NCBI RefSeq assembly: GCF_900114265.1
Contig: NZ_FPKV01000002.1
Span: forward strand, 992,001 to 1,056,000
Origin: Flaviramulus basaltis
GTDB taxonomy: Bacteria > Bacteroidota > Bacteroidia > Flavobacteriales > Flavobacteriaceae
Length of the DNA: 64,000 nt
Reading direction: 5' to 3'
The notes beneath the pieces are model-generated. The model was not told the DNA's origin, searched no databases, and worked only from the letters and a program-made list of their open reading frames with translations. Both the position numbers and the translations under genes were made by a program. How positions within the stretch are numbered: position 1 is the stretch's first letter; every line of letters begins with the position of its first letter. Below are positions 9,856 through 18,690 of the stretch, one piece after another.

Positions 9856-9914
9856 AATATCTATATTAAATTAAAAATATTTCTTTTAAGAAAAGAAATA
9901 AAACAAAATCAAAA

Positions 9915-12152
9915 ATGATTAAAAAAACTCATCTTTTAACATCCTTACTTTTATTGCTCTTTAGCTTTAACCATGCTCAACAACTAGCATTTCCAACTGC
10001 TGAAGGTTTTGGCCAAAATGCTACTGGTGGTAAAGGCGGATTAGTTTATACCGTTACTAATTTAAACGATGATGGAGAAGGAAGCTTAAGAAAAGGGATA
10101 TTAAAAAATGGTCCTAGGACTATAGTTTTTGCAATATCTGGAACAATCGATTTGCAATCTAAATTAGATATTAATAAAGGAGATTTAAGTATTCTAGGAC
10201 AAACTGCTCCTGGAGAAGGTATAACTCTTAAAGGTTTTCCATTTACCATAAAAGCAGATAATGTTATTATTCGCTATTTAAGGTTTAGAATGGGAGACAT
10301 TAACAATATAGAAGGTGACGCTCTTGGATGTAAAAACACGAACAATGTTATTATAGACCATTGTTCTATAAGTTGGGGAACAGATGAAAATGCATCTTTT
10401 TACAACAATAAAAATTTTACTCTTCAATGGTGCATTATTTCTGAAGCACTAAACCGTTCTGTACACCACAAAGGCGCTCATGGTTATGGCGGTATTTGGG
10501 GCGGAGTTAAAGCTTCTTTTCATCATAATTTAATTGTGAGCAATAATAGTAGAAACCCAAGGTTTAGTGGTTCATTAACTACAGAAAACTCTGAAAACGA
10601 ATTTGTAGATTTTAGAAATAATGTTATTTACAATTGGGGTGAAAATAGTATTTATGGTGGTGAAAAAGGAACTTACAATATTGTAAATAATTATTTTAAA
10701 TCGGGTCCTGCAACAACTTCTTCTAAACTAGATCGCATAGTAAATCCTTCAGAACCTTATGGTAAATTTTATGTTGATGGTAATTTTGTAGTAGGTTATG
10801 AAAACATAACTAAAAATAATTGGGATGGCGGGGTACAATGCGAAAATCCTGCAGAAACAAAATTAGAAAACCCAATATCTATTTCTAATAACATTAAAAC
10901 ACAAATTGCAACCAACGCTTATAATGAAGTATTAAAATATGCTGGTGCAAGTATTTTTAGAGATGCTGTTGATGTTAGAATTATAACCAATACGAAAGAA
11001 GGAAGTGCAGACTATAAAAATGGTATTATAGATTCTCAAGATAATGTTGGCGGTTGGCCCGTTTTAAAATCTGAAAAAGGTAAAATAGATACCGATGAAG
11101 ATGGTATGCCAGATGATTGGGAAAAACAACATAATTTAAACCCAAATACAAACGATGCTAATTCTAATACATTAGATAAAATCTATACAAATATTGAAGT
11201 GTATAGTAACTCTTTTATCAATGCGGTTTCAAGCCTACAAAACATAAATGGCAAAATCTATCATTTTGTAGTTGATATAAACGGAACTGGTAACTTTGCA
11301 ACAGTTCAAGAAGCAATTGATGCAGTTCCAGATTATAGAAAAAATGAAACAACAATTTTTATTAAAAATGGTATTTACAAAGAAAAATTAATACTTCCTA
11401 CTTCAAAAACTAACGTATTTTTTATTGGAGAAGATAAAGATAAAACCATTTTAACTTACGATGACTTTTCTAAAAAACATAATCTATTTGGAGAAGAAAT
11501 GGGCACAACAGGCTCAACCTCTTTTTATGTTTTTGGTGATAATTTTAAAGCTAAAAACATAACTTTCGAGAATAGTGCAGGTGCTGTTGGTCAAGCTGTA
11601 GCAGTTAGAGTTGATGGTGATAAAGTCATATTCCAAAATTGTAAATTCTTAGGAAACCAAGACACACTTTACCTTCACGGAAAAAATAGCCGACAATATT
11701 ATAAAGATTGCTACATTGAAGGCACTGTCGATTTTATATTTGGATGGTCTACCGCTTTTTTTGAAAACTGTGAGGTTTTTTGCAAAAACAAAGGTTACGT
11801 AACTGCGGCATCAACAGATAAAGAAACAGAATTTGGCTTTATTTTTAAAAACTGTAAAATTACAGGTAGCGCTTTAGAAAACACCTTTTATTTAGGACGA
11901 CCATGGCGCGATTACGCTCAAACTATTTGGTTAAATTGCTATATGGATAAACATATAAAGCCAGAAGGTTGGCACAACTGGAAAAAACCTCATGCAGAAA
12001 AAACGGCGTTTTATGCAGAGCATAATTCGACTGGACCAGGAGCATCAAACAAACGCGTAAAATGGGCAAAAAAAATATCAGAAAAAAGAAGTCAAAAATA
12101 TAGCTTAGAAAATGTATTAAAAGGCTCAGATAATTGGAGTCCAGAAATATAA
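9915..12152 (+). CDS. Two-domain pectate lyase (PL1) - pectin methylesterase (CE8)
   Basis: 745 residues with a Sec signal peptide (cleavage after NHAQ, about residue 22). Residues about 25-390 form a PL1 beta-helix (AEGFGQNATGGKGG start, VIIDHCSISWGTDENASF, NSRNPRFSG with the catalytic-type Arg). An acidic, calcium-binding-like linker DTDEDGMPDDWE lies at about 392-403. From about residue 449 a CE8 domain follows: GQAVAVRV, QDTLYLHG, DFIFGWS with the catalytic Asp, and LGRPWRDY. The protein would demethylate and cleave homogalacturonan. It is the second PL-CE8 fusion of the locus, built with a different lyase family from that at 255-2267. Confidence 0.9.
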   Translation: MIKKTHLLTSLLLLLFSFNHAQQLAFPTAEGFGQNATGGKGGLVYTVTNLNDDGEGSLRKGILKNGPRTIVFAISGTIDLQSKLDINKGDLSILGQTAPGEGITLKGFPFTIKADNVIIRYLRFRMGDINNIEGDALGCKNTNNVIIDHCSISWGTDENASFYNNKNFTLQWCIISEALNRSVHHKGAHGYGGIWGGVKASFHHNLIVSNNSRNPRFSGSLTTENSENEFVDFRNNVIYNWGENSIYGGEKGTYNIVNNYFKSGPATTSSKLDRIVNPSEPYGKFYVDGNFVVGYENITKNNWDGGVQCENPAETKLENPISISNNIKTQIATNAYNEVLKYAGASIFRDAVDVRIITNTKEGSADYKNGIIDSQDNVGGWPVLKSEKGKIDTDEDGMPDDWEKQHNLNPNTNDANSNTLDKIYTNIEVYSNSFINAVSSLQNINGKIYHFVVDINGTGNFATVQEAIDAVPDYRKNETTIFIKNGIYKEKLILPTSKTNVFFIGEDKDKTILTYDDFSKKHNLFGEEMGTTGSTSFYVFGDNFKAKNITFENSAGAVGQAVAVRVDGDKVIFQNCKFLGNQDTLYLHGKNSRQYYKDCYIEGTVDFIFGWSTAFFENCEVFCKNKGYVTAASTDKETEFGFIFKNCKITGSALENTFYLGRPWRDYAQTIWLNCYMDKHIKPEGWHNWKKPHAEKTAFYAEHNSTGPGASNKRVKWAKKISEKRSQKYSLENVLKGSDNWSPEI

Positions 12153-12174
12153 AATACTTTTAAAATCAAAACCT

Positions 12175-13593
12175 ATGAAAACAAATACACCACATTTATT
12201 ACTCTATCTTTTCTGTTTTTCAATTTTCATTTATTCATGCAAAGAGAAAGAAAAAAAAGCTGTTGCCATAAATGTATTTGATGCTGCCGATAAAATTATT
12301 AACGATATAAAAATTCTCGATTTCCCAAATAACACAATAAATATCATGGATTTGGGTGCAGTAGCAGATGGCGAAACAAATAATTCTGAAGTCATAAAAA
12401 AAGCCATAGATAGTTGTATTAAAATTGGAGGAGGAAAAGTAATTATTCCATCAGGTAATTTTTTAACAGGACCAATTGAGTTAAAAAGCAATGTCAACCT
12501 TCATTTGGAAGAAGGCGCTAATGTCCTTTTTTCTACCAATCATAAAGATTATTTACCAATAGTTCATACCTCGTTTGAAGGCGTAGAGCTTATGAACTAC
12601 TCACCTCTTATTCGTGCTTACAAACAAAAAAATATTGCTGTTACTGGTAAAGGTACTTTTAACGGGCAAGCCAACAACACAAACTGGTGGCCATGGTGTG
12701 GTAAAGATACTTATGGTTATGTTGAAGGCGCAGCAAAACAACATGATTCTATTAATTTACCAAGGTTACGTAAAATGAATGAAAACAACACGCCACTTTC
12801 TGAACGTACTTTTGGTGACGGTTATCAATTACGCCCATCATTTTTTGAACCATTTGAATGCGAAAATGTATTATTACAAGGCGTTACATTTACAAATGCT
12901 CCTTTTTGGGTGATTCATCCAATAAAAACAAATTATATTAGAATTGATGGTGTTACTGTAAATAGCCACGGACCAAATAACGATGGTTGCGATCCAGAAT
13001 ACTGTAAAAATGTACATATAACTAATTGTACTTTTAATACTGGCGATGATTGTATCGCTATAAAAGCTGGTAGAAATGATGAAGGCAGAAGAGTAAATAT
13101 ACCAAGCGAAAATATAGTGATTGAAAATTGCGATATGAAAGACGGACATGGTGGTGTTGTAATTGGAAGCGAAATTTCTGCTGGTGTAAGAAACGTATAT
13201 GTTAGAAACTGTAAAATGGATAGCCCTAATTTAGATCGTGCTATTCGTATAAAAACAAACACTCTAAGAGGTGGTTTTGTTGAAAACCTTTTTGTTAAAA
13301 ATATTCAAGTAGGTCAAGTTAAAGAAGCGCTTTTAAAAATCAATACCTACTATGGTATTTATGATAACCAAGAAGGTGAATTTATTCCTTCAATAAAAAA
13401 TATTTACTTAGAAGATATTCAGGTAGAAAACAGTGGTAAATATGGCGTGTTAATTAAAGGAAGAGCAGAAAGCCCTGTTGAAAATGTAACCCTTACTAAT
13501 GTCACTATTAAAGGCGCTAAAACGCCTTTATCTATTGAAAACTCTCAACCTATTGTATTTAAAAACACATCAATAAACGGAAAACAATATTAA
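12175..13593 (+). CDS. GH28 polygalacturonase lipoprotein
   Basis: 472 residues with lipobox at about Cys22 (FIYSCKE). The GH28 catalytic motifs occur in order: NNDGCDPE (about 267), GDDCIAIKAG with the Asp pair (about 289), GHGGVVIGSE with the catalytic His (about 323) and RAIRIKT (about 355). It hydrolyses alpha-1,4-galacturonan. The sequence style (GAVADGETNNSEVIKKAID start and long loops) is like bacterial exo-acting GH28 enzymes, which would release galacturonate for the UxaCBA branch; endo or exo action cannot be settled here. It follows the PL1-CE8 gene by 22 nt. Confidence 0.9.
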   Translation: MKTNTPHLLLYLFCFSIFIYSCKEKEKKAVAINVFDAADKIINDIKILDFPNNTINIMDLGAVADGETNNSEVIKKAIDSCIKIGGGKVIIPSGNFLTGPIELKSNVNLHLEEGANVLFSTNHKDYLPIVHTSFEGVELMNYSPLIRAYKQKNIAVTGKGTFNGQANNTNWWPWCGKDTYGYVEGAAKQHDSINLPRLRKMNENNTPLSERTFGDGYQLRPSFFEPFECENVLLQGVTFTNAPFWVIHPIKTNYIRIDGVTVNSHGPNNDGCDPEYCKNVHITNCTFNTGDDCIAIKAGRNDEGRRVNIPSENIVIENCDMKDGHGGVVIGSEISAGVRNVYVRNCKMDSPNLDRAIRIKTNTLRGGFVENLFVKNIQVGQVKEALLKINTYYGIYDNQEGEFIPSIKNIYLEDIQVENSGKYGVLIKGRAESPVENVTLTNVTIKGAKTPLSIENSQPIVFKNTSINGKQY

Positions 13594-13608
13594 TACATGC
13601 ATCACATC

Positions 13609-14610
13609 ATGAAAAAACTAACTATTTTAACCATTGTATTTTTAAGTCTATTTTCTTGTAAAGAAAAACAATCAAATACAAGTTCTGAGTCTGTAACTGA
13701 AGTAAACTCAGAAAGAACAAAATCTTCAAAAACCTATGCTGAAGTATCTATAAAAGAAGGTGGACATTGGGAAGGTAGAGAATATATTGACGGAACTTTT
13801 AAAAATGTAGATTCTCTAACTGTTCCTAAAGAGCATACAGATCATTCTTGGTTTATCCGTTACGAAGGTCCAGGTTGGGAAAACAGCCAAATAGGATATC
13901 GCATATACTTAGATTGGAGAAATGCTATCGATATTTATGGCAAAAAAGTAGACTCACTTGTATTGCCATATGTTGGTCAAGATGGTTTCGACTCTTATCA
14001 TGAACCAGCAAATTGGGGACAAGACATCCTTAAAGCAGGAAAATCTATGGGTATTGGTGGTTATGGACGTGTTGTAGCAGATACAGTTGTTCACTTTCAA
14101 AGTGTAAAAAACACGTTTGCAAAAGTAGAAAACTCAGGTAATAGTTCATCAGTAAACATTTCATATGAAGATTGGAAATCGGGTAATGACAGTATCAATT
14201 TAAATTCTAAACTTACTATTTATCCATCAGATAGGTTTACAAAAGCAGAATTAACACCATCTAAAGCAATTGATGGACTTTGTACAGGTATTGTAATTGC
14301 AAAGGATATTAAGTTAGTGAAAAAAGAAGGTGAAAAATGGGCATATATTGCTACATATGGTGTGCAAACATTGGCAAGTCCTCCAGATAATTTAGGAATG
14401 GCTCTTTTTTATAAATTAGATGAAGTAGCCGAACAAAAAAAAGGGAATCATGATCATCTAGTCATTTTTAAACCAACTACTAAAACAGTAACGTATTACT
14501 TTTTAGGAGCTTGGGAACAAGAACAAAATGGTATAAATACTGAAGAGGCTTTTATAGCAGATTTAAACATGAAACTGCAATTACTAAACGAAACAAATTC
14601 AATTATCTAA
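13609..14610 (+). CDS. DUF4861-family lipoprotein
   Basis: 333 residues from the ATG at 13609; an ATG four codons upstream (13597) gives a poorer signal peptide. Lipobox near Cys17 (LSLFSCKE). The body matches DUF4861 proteins: GGHWEGREY, DHSWFIRYEGPGWEN, IDIYGKK and DGFDSYHEPANWGQDILK. Members of this family are often found beside pectin enzymes and GH105 hydrolases. No activity is known to me; the aromatic-rich, non-repetitive sequence suggests a beta-sandwich fold like sugar-processing or sugar-binding proteins. It sits between GH28 and GH105 with short gaps, so a role on oligogalacturonides is inferred. Confidence 0.75.
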   Translation: MKKLTILTIVFLSLFSCKEKQSNTSSESVTEVNSERTKSSKTYAEVSIKEGGHWEGREYIDGTFKNVDSLTVPKEHTDHSWFIRYEGPGWENSQIGYRIYLDWRNAIDIYGKKVDSLVLPYVGQDGFDSYHEPANWGQDILKAGKSMGIGGYGRVVADTVVHFQSVKNTFAKVENSGNSSSVNISYEDWKSGNDSINLNSKLTIYPSDRFTKAELTPSKAIDGLCTGIVIAKDIKLVKKEGEKWAYIATYGVQTLASPPDNLGMALFYKLDEVAEQKKGNHDHLVIFKPTTKTVTYYFLGAWEQEQNGINTEEAFIADLNMKLQLLNETNSII

Positions 14611-14619
14611 AGAATAATA

Positions 14620-15867
14620 ATGACGACTAACTCTAAATATGTTGTTCTTTGCGCAATGGTTATAAGTTTACTAACCATTGCGTGCAAAGACAATAAAACA
14701 AATTCAAAAGAAACAACCGAGAATATCACAGTAGAAAAAATTGTTCCAGAAAACCTAAAATGGTCTGAACGGATGATGCTTTCTGAAATTGAACGTTTCC
14801 CAAAAGCTTCATTATTAGATTTTAGAGATAAACCAAAATGGAGTTATACAAATGGATTGGTTTTATGTGCAGCATCAAGAGTATATGAAGACACTAAAAA
14901 CCAAAAAATTTACGACTACATTTACGATTATGCAGATGAAATGATTGATAGTTTAGGTCATATTAAAACTTACAAACTATCAAATCAAAATCTAGATATG
15001 ATAAAATCTGGAGATGTCCTACTCTATTTATATCCAAAAACTAAAGAAGAACGCTTTTTAAAAGCTATGCAAACTTTAGATAGCCAAATGGAAACACAAC
15101 CAAAAACATCAGATGGTGGTTACTGGCATAAAAAAGTATATCCTTATCAAATGTGGTTAGATGGTTTATATATGGCAGAACCTTTTCATACACGCTACGC
15201 AAAAGAATATATAGAAGATGGAGTTGTTCAACAAAAAATTTATGATGATGTAGTGCTTCAGTTTGACCTAATTCAAAAACACAGTCGGGATGAAAAATCA
15301 GGATTACTTTATCATGGCTGGGACGAAAGTAAAGAACAACAATGGGCAAATAAAGAAACAGGTAATTCACAGCATTTTTGGTCTAGAGGTATGGGTTGGT
15401 ATGGTATGGCTATGGTAGATGTTTTAGATTTTTTACCAGAAAACCATCCAGGACGCGAAAGAATCATTATATATCTAAATAAATACGCTGAAGCCATTAC
15501 CAAAGTACAAGATACATCTGGTTTGTGGTGGCAAGTTTTAGACCAAGGTAACAGAGAAGGAAATTATTTAGAAGCAACTGGTAGTGCTATGTTTACCTAC
15601 ACTTTTGCAAAAGGAGTAAATAAAGGATATCTACCAAAAAAATATTTAGAAATAGCAAATAAAGCATATAAAGGCATTATAGATAATTTAATTTCAGTTG
15701 AAGAAAATGGTATTGTAAATCTTAACAAATGCTGTGGCGTTGCTGGTTTAGGTGGTAACCCTTATAGAGATGGTTCTTTTGATTATTATGTAAATGAAAT
15801 TATTCGCTCTAACGATCCCAAAGGTACAGGGCCTTTTATAATGGCTAGTTTAGAATTAAATAAATAA
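14620..15867 (+). CDS. GH105 unsaturated uronyl hydrolase lipoprotein
   Basis: 415 residues, lipobox near Cys22 (LLTIACKD). An (alpha/alpha)6-barrel of the GH105 (YteR/YesR-like) family: WSYTNGLVLCA, the catalytic-Asp region MWLDGLYMAEPF (about 177-188), FWSRGMGWYGMAMVD and a final GCGVAGLGG-like loop (CCGVAGLGGNPYRDGSFDYY). It removes the 4,5-unsaturated galacturonyl residue that PL enzymes leave at the non-reducing end. The product would feed KdgF/KduI. Being a lipoprotein, it is probably periplasmic, which fits uptake of the monomer by the TRAP transporter. Confidence 0.88.
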   Translation: MTTNSKYVVLCAMVISLLTIACKDNKTNSKETTENITVEKIVPENLKWSERMMLSEIERFPKASLLDFRDKPKWSYTNGLVLCAASRVYEDTKNQKIYDYIYDYADEMIDSLGHIKTYKLSNQNLDMIKSGDVLLYLYPKTKEERFLKAMQTLDSQMETQPKTSDGGYWHKKVYPYQMWLDGLYMAEPFHTRYAKEYIEDGVVQQKIYDDVVLQFDLIQKHSRDEKSGLLYHGWDESKEQQWANKETGNSQHFWSRGMGWYGMAMVDVLDFLPENHPGRERIIIYLNKYAEAITKVQDTSGLWWQVLDQGNREGNYLEATGSAMFTYTFAKGVNKGYLPKKYLEIANKAYKGIIDNLISVEENGIVNLNKCCGVAGLGGNPYRDGSFDYYVNEIIRSNDPKGTGPFIMASLELNK

Positions 15868-15873
15868 TATTTG

Positions 15874-17502
15874 ATGAAACTATATTCCTTCATATTTTAT
15901 CTTTTATGTTCTACCTTCATTTTTGCTCAGAAAGACAAAACTTATGTTTCTGAAGTTTGGGTAGCAGATAATGGTGACGGAACTTATAAAAACCCTATTA
16001 TTTATGCCGATTATTCTGACCCTGATGTTGTAAGAGTTGATGAAAATTATTACATGACAGCTTCTAGCTTTAATGCTGCTCCAGGCTTACCTCTTTTGCA
16101 TTCAAAAGATATGGTAAACTGGGAATTAATTAATCATGCTTTACCAGAACAAATCCCTATAGAAGTATTTAATATACCTCAACATGGAAATGGAGTTTGG
16201 GCGCCAAGTATTCGCTACCATAATAACGAATTATATATTTATTGGGGTGACCCAGATTTTGGAATTTACATGGTAAAAACTAAAGACCCATATGGTAAAT
16301 GGGATGAGCCTATACTTGTTATGCCAGGAAAAGGATTAATTGACCCCTGCCCTCTTTTTGATGTTAACGGTAATGCCTATTTAGTACATGCCTATGCAGG
16401 AAGTAGAGCCGGTGTTAAAAGCCTTTTAACAGTAAATAAAATGAATCCGGAAGGCACTAAAGTTATTGACAAAGGCATTCATGTTTTTGATGGTCATGAA
16501 AATCACCCAACTGTAGAAGGTTCTAAGTTTTATAAACGTAATGGTTTTTACTATATTTTTGCTCCTGCTGGTGGTGTAGCAACGGGTTGGCAACTCGTTT
16601 TACGCTCAAAAAGCATATACGGTCCTTATGAGGAAAAAATAGTTTTGGAACAAGGGAGCACAAAAGTTAATGGTCCGCATCAAGGGGCTTGGATCAATAC
16701 TCCTAATGGTGAATCTTGGTTTTATCATTTTCAAGATGTTGATGCTTATGGTCGTATTGTTCACTTACAACCTATGAGTTGGAAAAACGATTGGCCTGTT
16801 ATAGGAGAAGATTTTGATAAAAACGGCATAGGTGAACCTGTAATGTCTCATATAAAACCAAATATTGGAAGTATCTATCCTATTGAAACGCCTGTTGAAA
16901 CGGATAAATTTGATGATTTCAACATTGGTTTACAATGGCAATGGAATGCAAATTCAAATGTGTTATGGCATGCTAAATTACCAGGAAACAACTATTTAAG
17001 ATTATTCTCAATAAAAACTCCAATAGATTATAAAAATCTATGGATGGTACCAAACCTGCTACTCCAAAAATTTCCTGCTCCAAACTTTACTGCATCAACT
17101 AAAATAACATTATTTCCTGAAGAGGCTAAAAACGGCAAAACAGCAGGACTTATTATTATGGGAATGGATTATGCTACCTTAAGCATATCTCATGACGAAA
17201 ATGGTTTTTTTATTCAACATACTGAAGCTTTAAAAGCTATAGATGGTGCTCAAGAGAAAACAAATTCTGAAGTTCGACTTAAAGCAAACTCAGCTTTTTT
17301 TAAAGTTGAAGTATTGGCTCCAGATGCGATATGTCAATTTAGTTATTCCGAAGATGGTAAAAAATATATAAAAATTGGGAATCCTTTTAAAGCTCAACCA
17401 GGAAAGTGGATTGGTGCCAAAGTAGGTTTATTTAGTGTTAGTACACAAGCAGCAAAACGTGGTGGGTACGCCGATATAGATTATTTTAAAATCTCAAAAT
17501 GA
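15874..17502 (+). CDS. GH43-family glycoside hydrolase with C-terminal beta-sandwich
   Basis: 542 residues from the ATG at 15874 (a TTG one codon earlier is not needed). Sec signal peptide ending FAQK. A five-bladed GH43 propeller carries the catalytic triad pattern: SDPDVVRV (Asp about 49), LIDPCPLFD (Asp about 157) and TVEGSKFYK (Glu about 215). Residues about 350-540 form a concanavalin-like GH43 C-terminal domain. Family members cleave arabinofuranosyl, xylosyl or galactosyl side chains; in this setting it probably trims a pectin side chain. Exact specificity is not readable. Its stop overlaps the next start by 4 bp. Confidence 0.82.
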   Translation: MKLYSFIFYLLCSTFIFAQKDKTYVSEVWVADNGDGTYKNPIIYADYSDPDVVRVDENYYMTASSFNAAPGLPLLHSKDMVNWELINHALPEQIPIEVFNIPQHGNGVWAPSIRYHNNELYIYWGDPDFGIYMVKTKDPYGKWDEPILVMPGKGLIDPCPLFDVNGNAYLVHAYAGSRAGVKSLLTVNKMNPEGTKVIDKGIHVFDGHENHPTVEGSKFYKRNGFYYIFAPAGGVATGWQLVLRSKSIYGPYEEKIVLEQGSTKVNGPHQGAWINTPNGESWFYHFQDVDAYGRIVHLQPMSWKNDWPVIGEDFDKNGIGEPVMSHIKPNIGSIYPIETPVETDKFDDFNIGLQWQWNANSNVLWHAKLPGNNYLRLFSIKTPIDYKNLWMVPNLLLQKFPAPNFTASTKITLFPEEAKNGKTAGLIIMGMDYATLSISHDENGFFIQHTEALKAIDGAQEKTNSEVRLKANSAFFKVEVLAPDAICQFSYSEDGKKYIKIGNPFKAQPGKWIGAKVGLFSVSTQAAKRGGYADIDYFKISK

Positions 17503-18473
17503 AACGGTTTCAAAAAATAATATGCTTAGTTATAATTACAATTGGTAATAGTCTTTATTCGCAGGTAAAACAGCCAGAATTTAAGCCATACACCATAGAA
17601 AACACATACCAAAAATTAAAAAAAAATTATCCCTTTATTACCCCTATTAAACCTCTTGTTTCTAAAACTATTATTTATAAAGAGGATATTATCTATAAAA
17701 AAATCCAGCATTCTAAATTAAAATTAGACGTATACACTCCAAAAAACAAAGAATCAAAAACATATCCGGCAGTTTTATTAATTCATGGTGGTGGTTGGCT
17801 TGTTGGTAGTAAAGAAAACGAACGTGTTATGGCTCAACATTTGGCATTAAATGGCTATGTTGCCATAACTGCATCGTATCGTTTAAGCTTAGAAGCTCCT
17901 TATCCTGCTGGTGTTATTGATTTAAAAGATGCTATTAGATGGATGCGTAAAAATGCTAAAAAATATAAAATTAATCCAGATAAAATAGCCGTTTTAGGCG
18001 CTTCTGCTGGAGGTCAATTAGCCTCTTTATTGGGAGTTACTCCTAATTCCACAATTTATGGAAAAGATGAAACTTTATCTGATGAAGTTCAAGCTATTGT
18101 AAACATTGACGGTATTGTTTCGTTTATCCATCCTGAAGCTTCTTCTGAAGGAAAGATGGCTAGTATATGGTTAAATGGCAGTAGAACTGAAAATCCTAAA
18201 AACTGGAAACAGGCTTCTCCATTGGAATATGTAAATGCCAATACGTCTCCAACACTATTTATAAACAGCGCACAACCTCGTTTTCATGCAGGTAGAGATG
18301 ATATGCTTATTTTATTAAATAAACATAATATTTACAACGAAGTACATACCATACCAAATAGTCCTCACTCCTTTTGGTTGATGCATCCTTGGTTTGAAAT
18401 AACTCTTAACTATACTGTTAGTTTTTTAAATAGCATTTTAAAAGACGGCAAATCAAACACAGTAAAAAATTAA
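17499..18473 (+). CDS. Exported alpha/beta-hydrolase, probable pectin or carbohydrate acetylesterase
   Basis: 324 residues with a signal peptide (cleavage after LYSQ). The alpha/beta-hydrolase motifs are HGGGW (oxyanion hole, about residue 96), GASAGG (nucleophile Ser about 168) and a C-terminal His in NSPHSFW (about 289). The pattern resembles BD-FAE-like carbohydrate esterases. Translational coupling by an ATGA overlap with the GH43 gene places it as the last gene of the susC operon. Removal of acetyl groups from pectin or its side chains is inferred. Confidence 0.78.
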   Translation: MKRFQKIICLVIITIGNSLYSQVKQPEFKPYTIENTYQKLKKNYPFITPIKPLVSKTIIYKEDIIYKKIQHSKLKLDVYTPKNKESKTYPAVLLIHGGGWLVGSKENERVMAQHLALNGYVAITASYRLSLEAPYPAGVIDLKDAIRWMRKNAKKYKINPDKIAVLGASAGGQLASLLGVTPNSTIYGKDETLSDEVQAIVNIDGIVSFIHPEASSEGKMASIWLNGSRTENPKNWKQASPLEYVNANTSPTLFINSAQPRFHAGRDDMLILLNKHNIYNEVHTIPNSPHSFWLMHPWFEITLNYTVSFLNSILKDGKSNTVKN

Positions 18474-18520
18474 TAACAAATGAAAAAATATTTGATTAAA
18501 GCGTATTTATTTTTTAAATT

Positions 18521-18538
18521 TTTGTAATCGATTACAAA
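18521..18538. promoter_or_regulatory. LacI-type operator, copy 3 (18-bp perfect palindrome)
   Basis: TTTGTAATCGATTACAAA is the longest perfect copy of the palindrome in the window. It follows a TTTG (18491-18494), a 20-nt spacer and TAAATTTTTG, a near-consensus -7 box. It controls the CE8 gene at 18691, leaving a leader of about 160 nt in which I see no other element. Confidence 0.78.
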
Positions 18539-18690
18539 GCCTATTTTTATTTAAAACCACCACTTAAAATAGGTTCCCAAAACCTAAACAAACCTACAAA
18601 GCTAAATTGAATTTAATAATTCAGTTCCCTCTATATATAAAGATTTTGGGAAATACGATTTATAAATTCTTAACATTAAACTAAATTAAA

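Noticed and set aside
18550-18690. Possible structured leader or riboswitch before the large CE8 gene
   Set aside because: Only short weak inverted repeats (such as TAGGTT/AACCTA) were seen, with no conserved riboswitch core.
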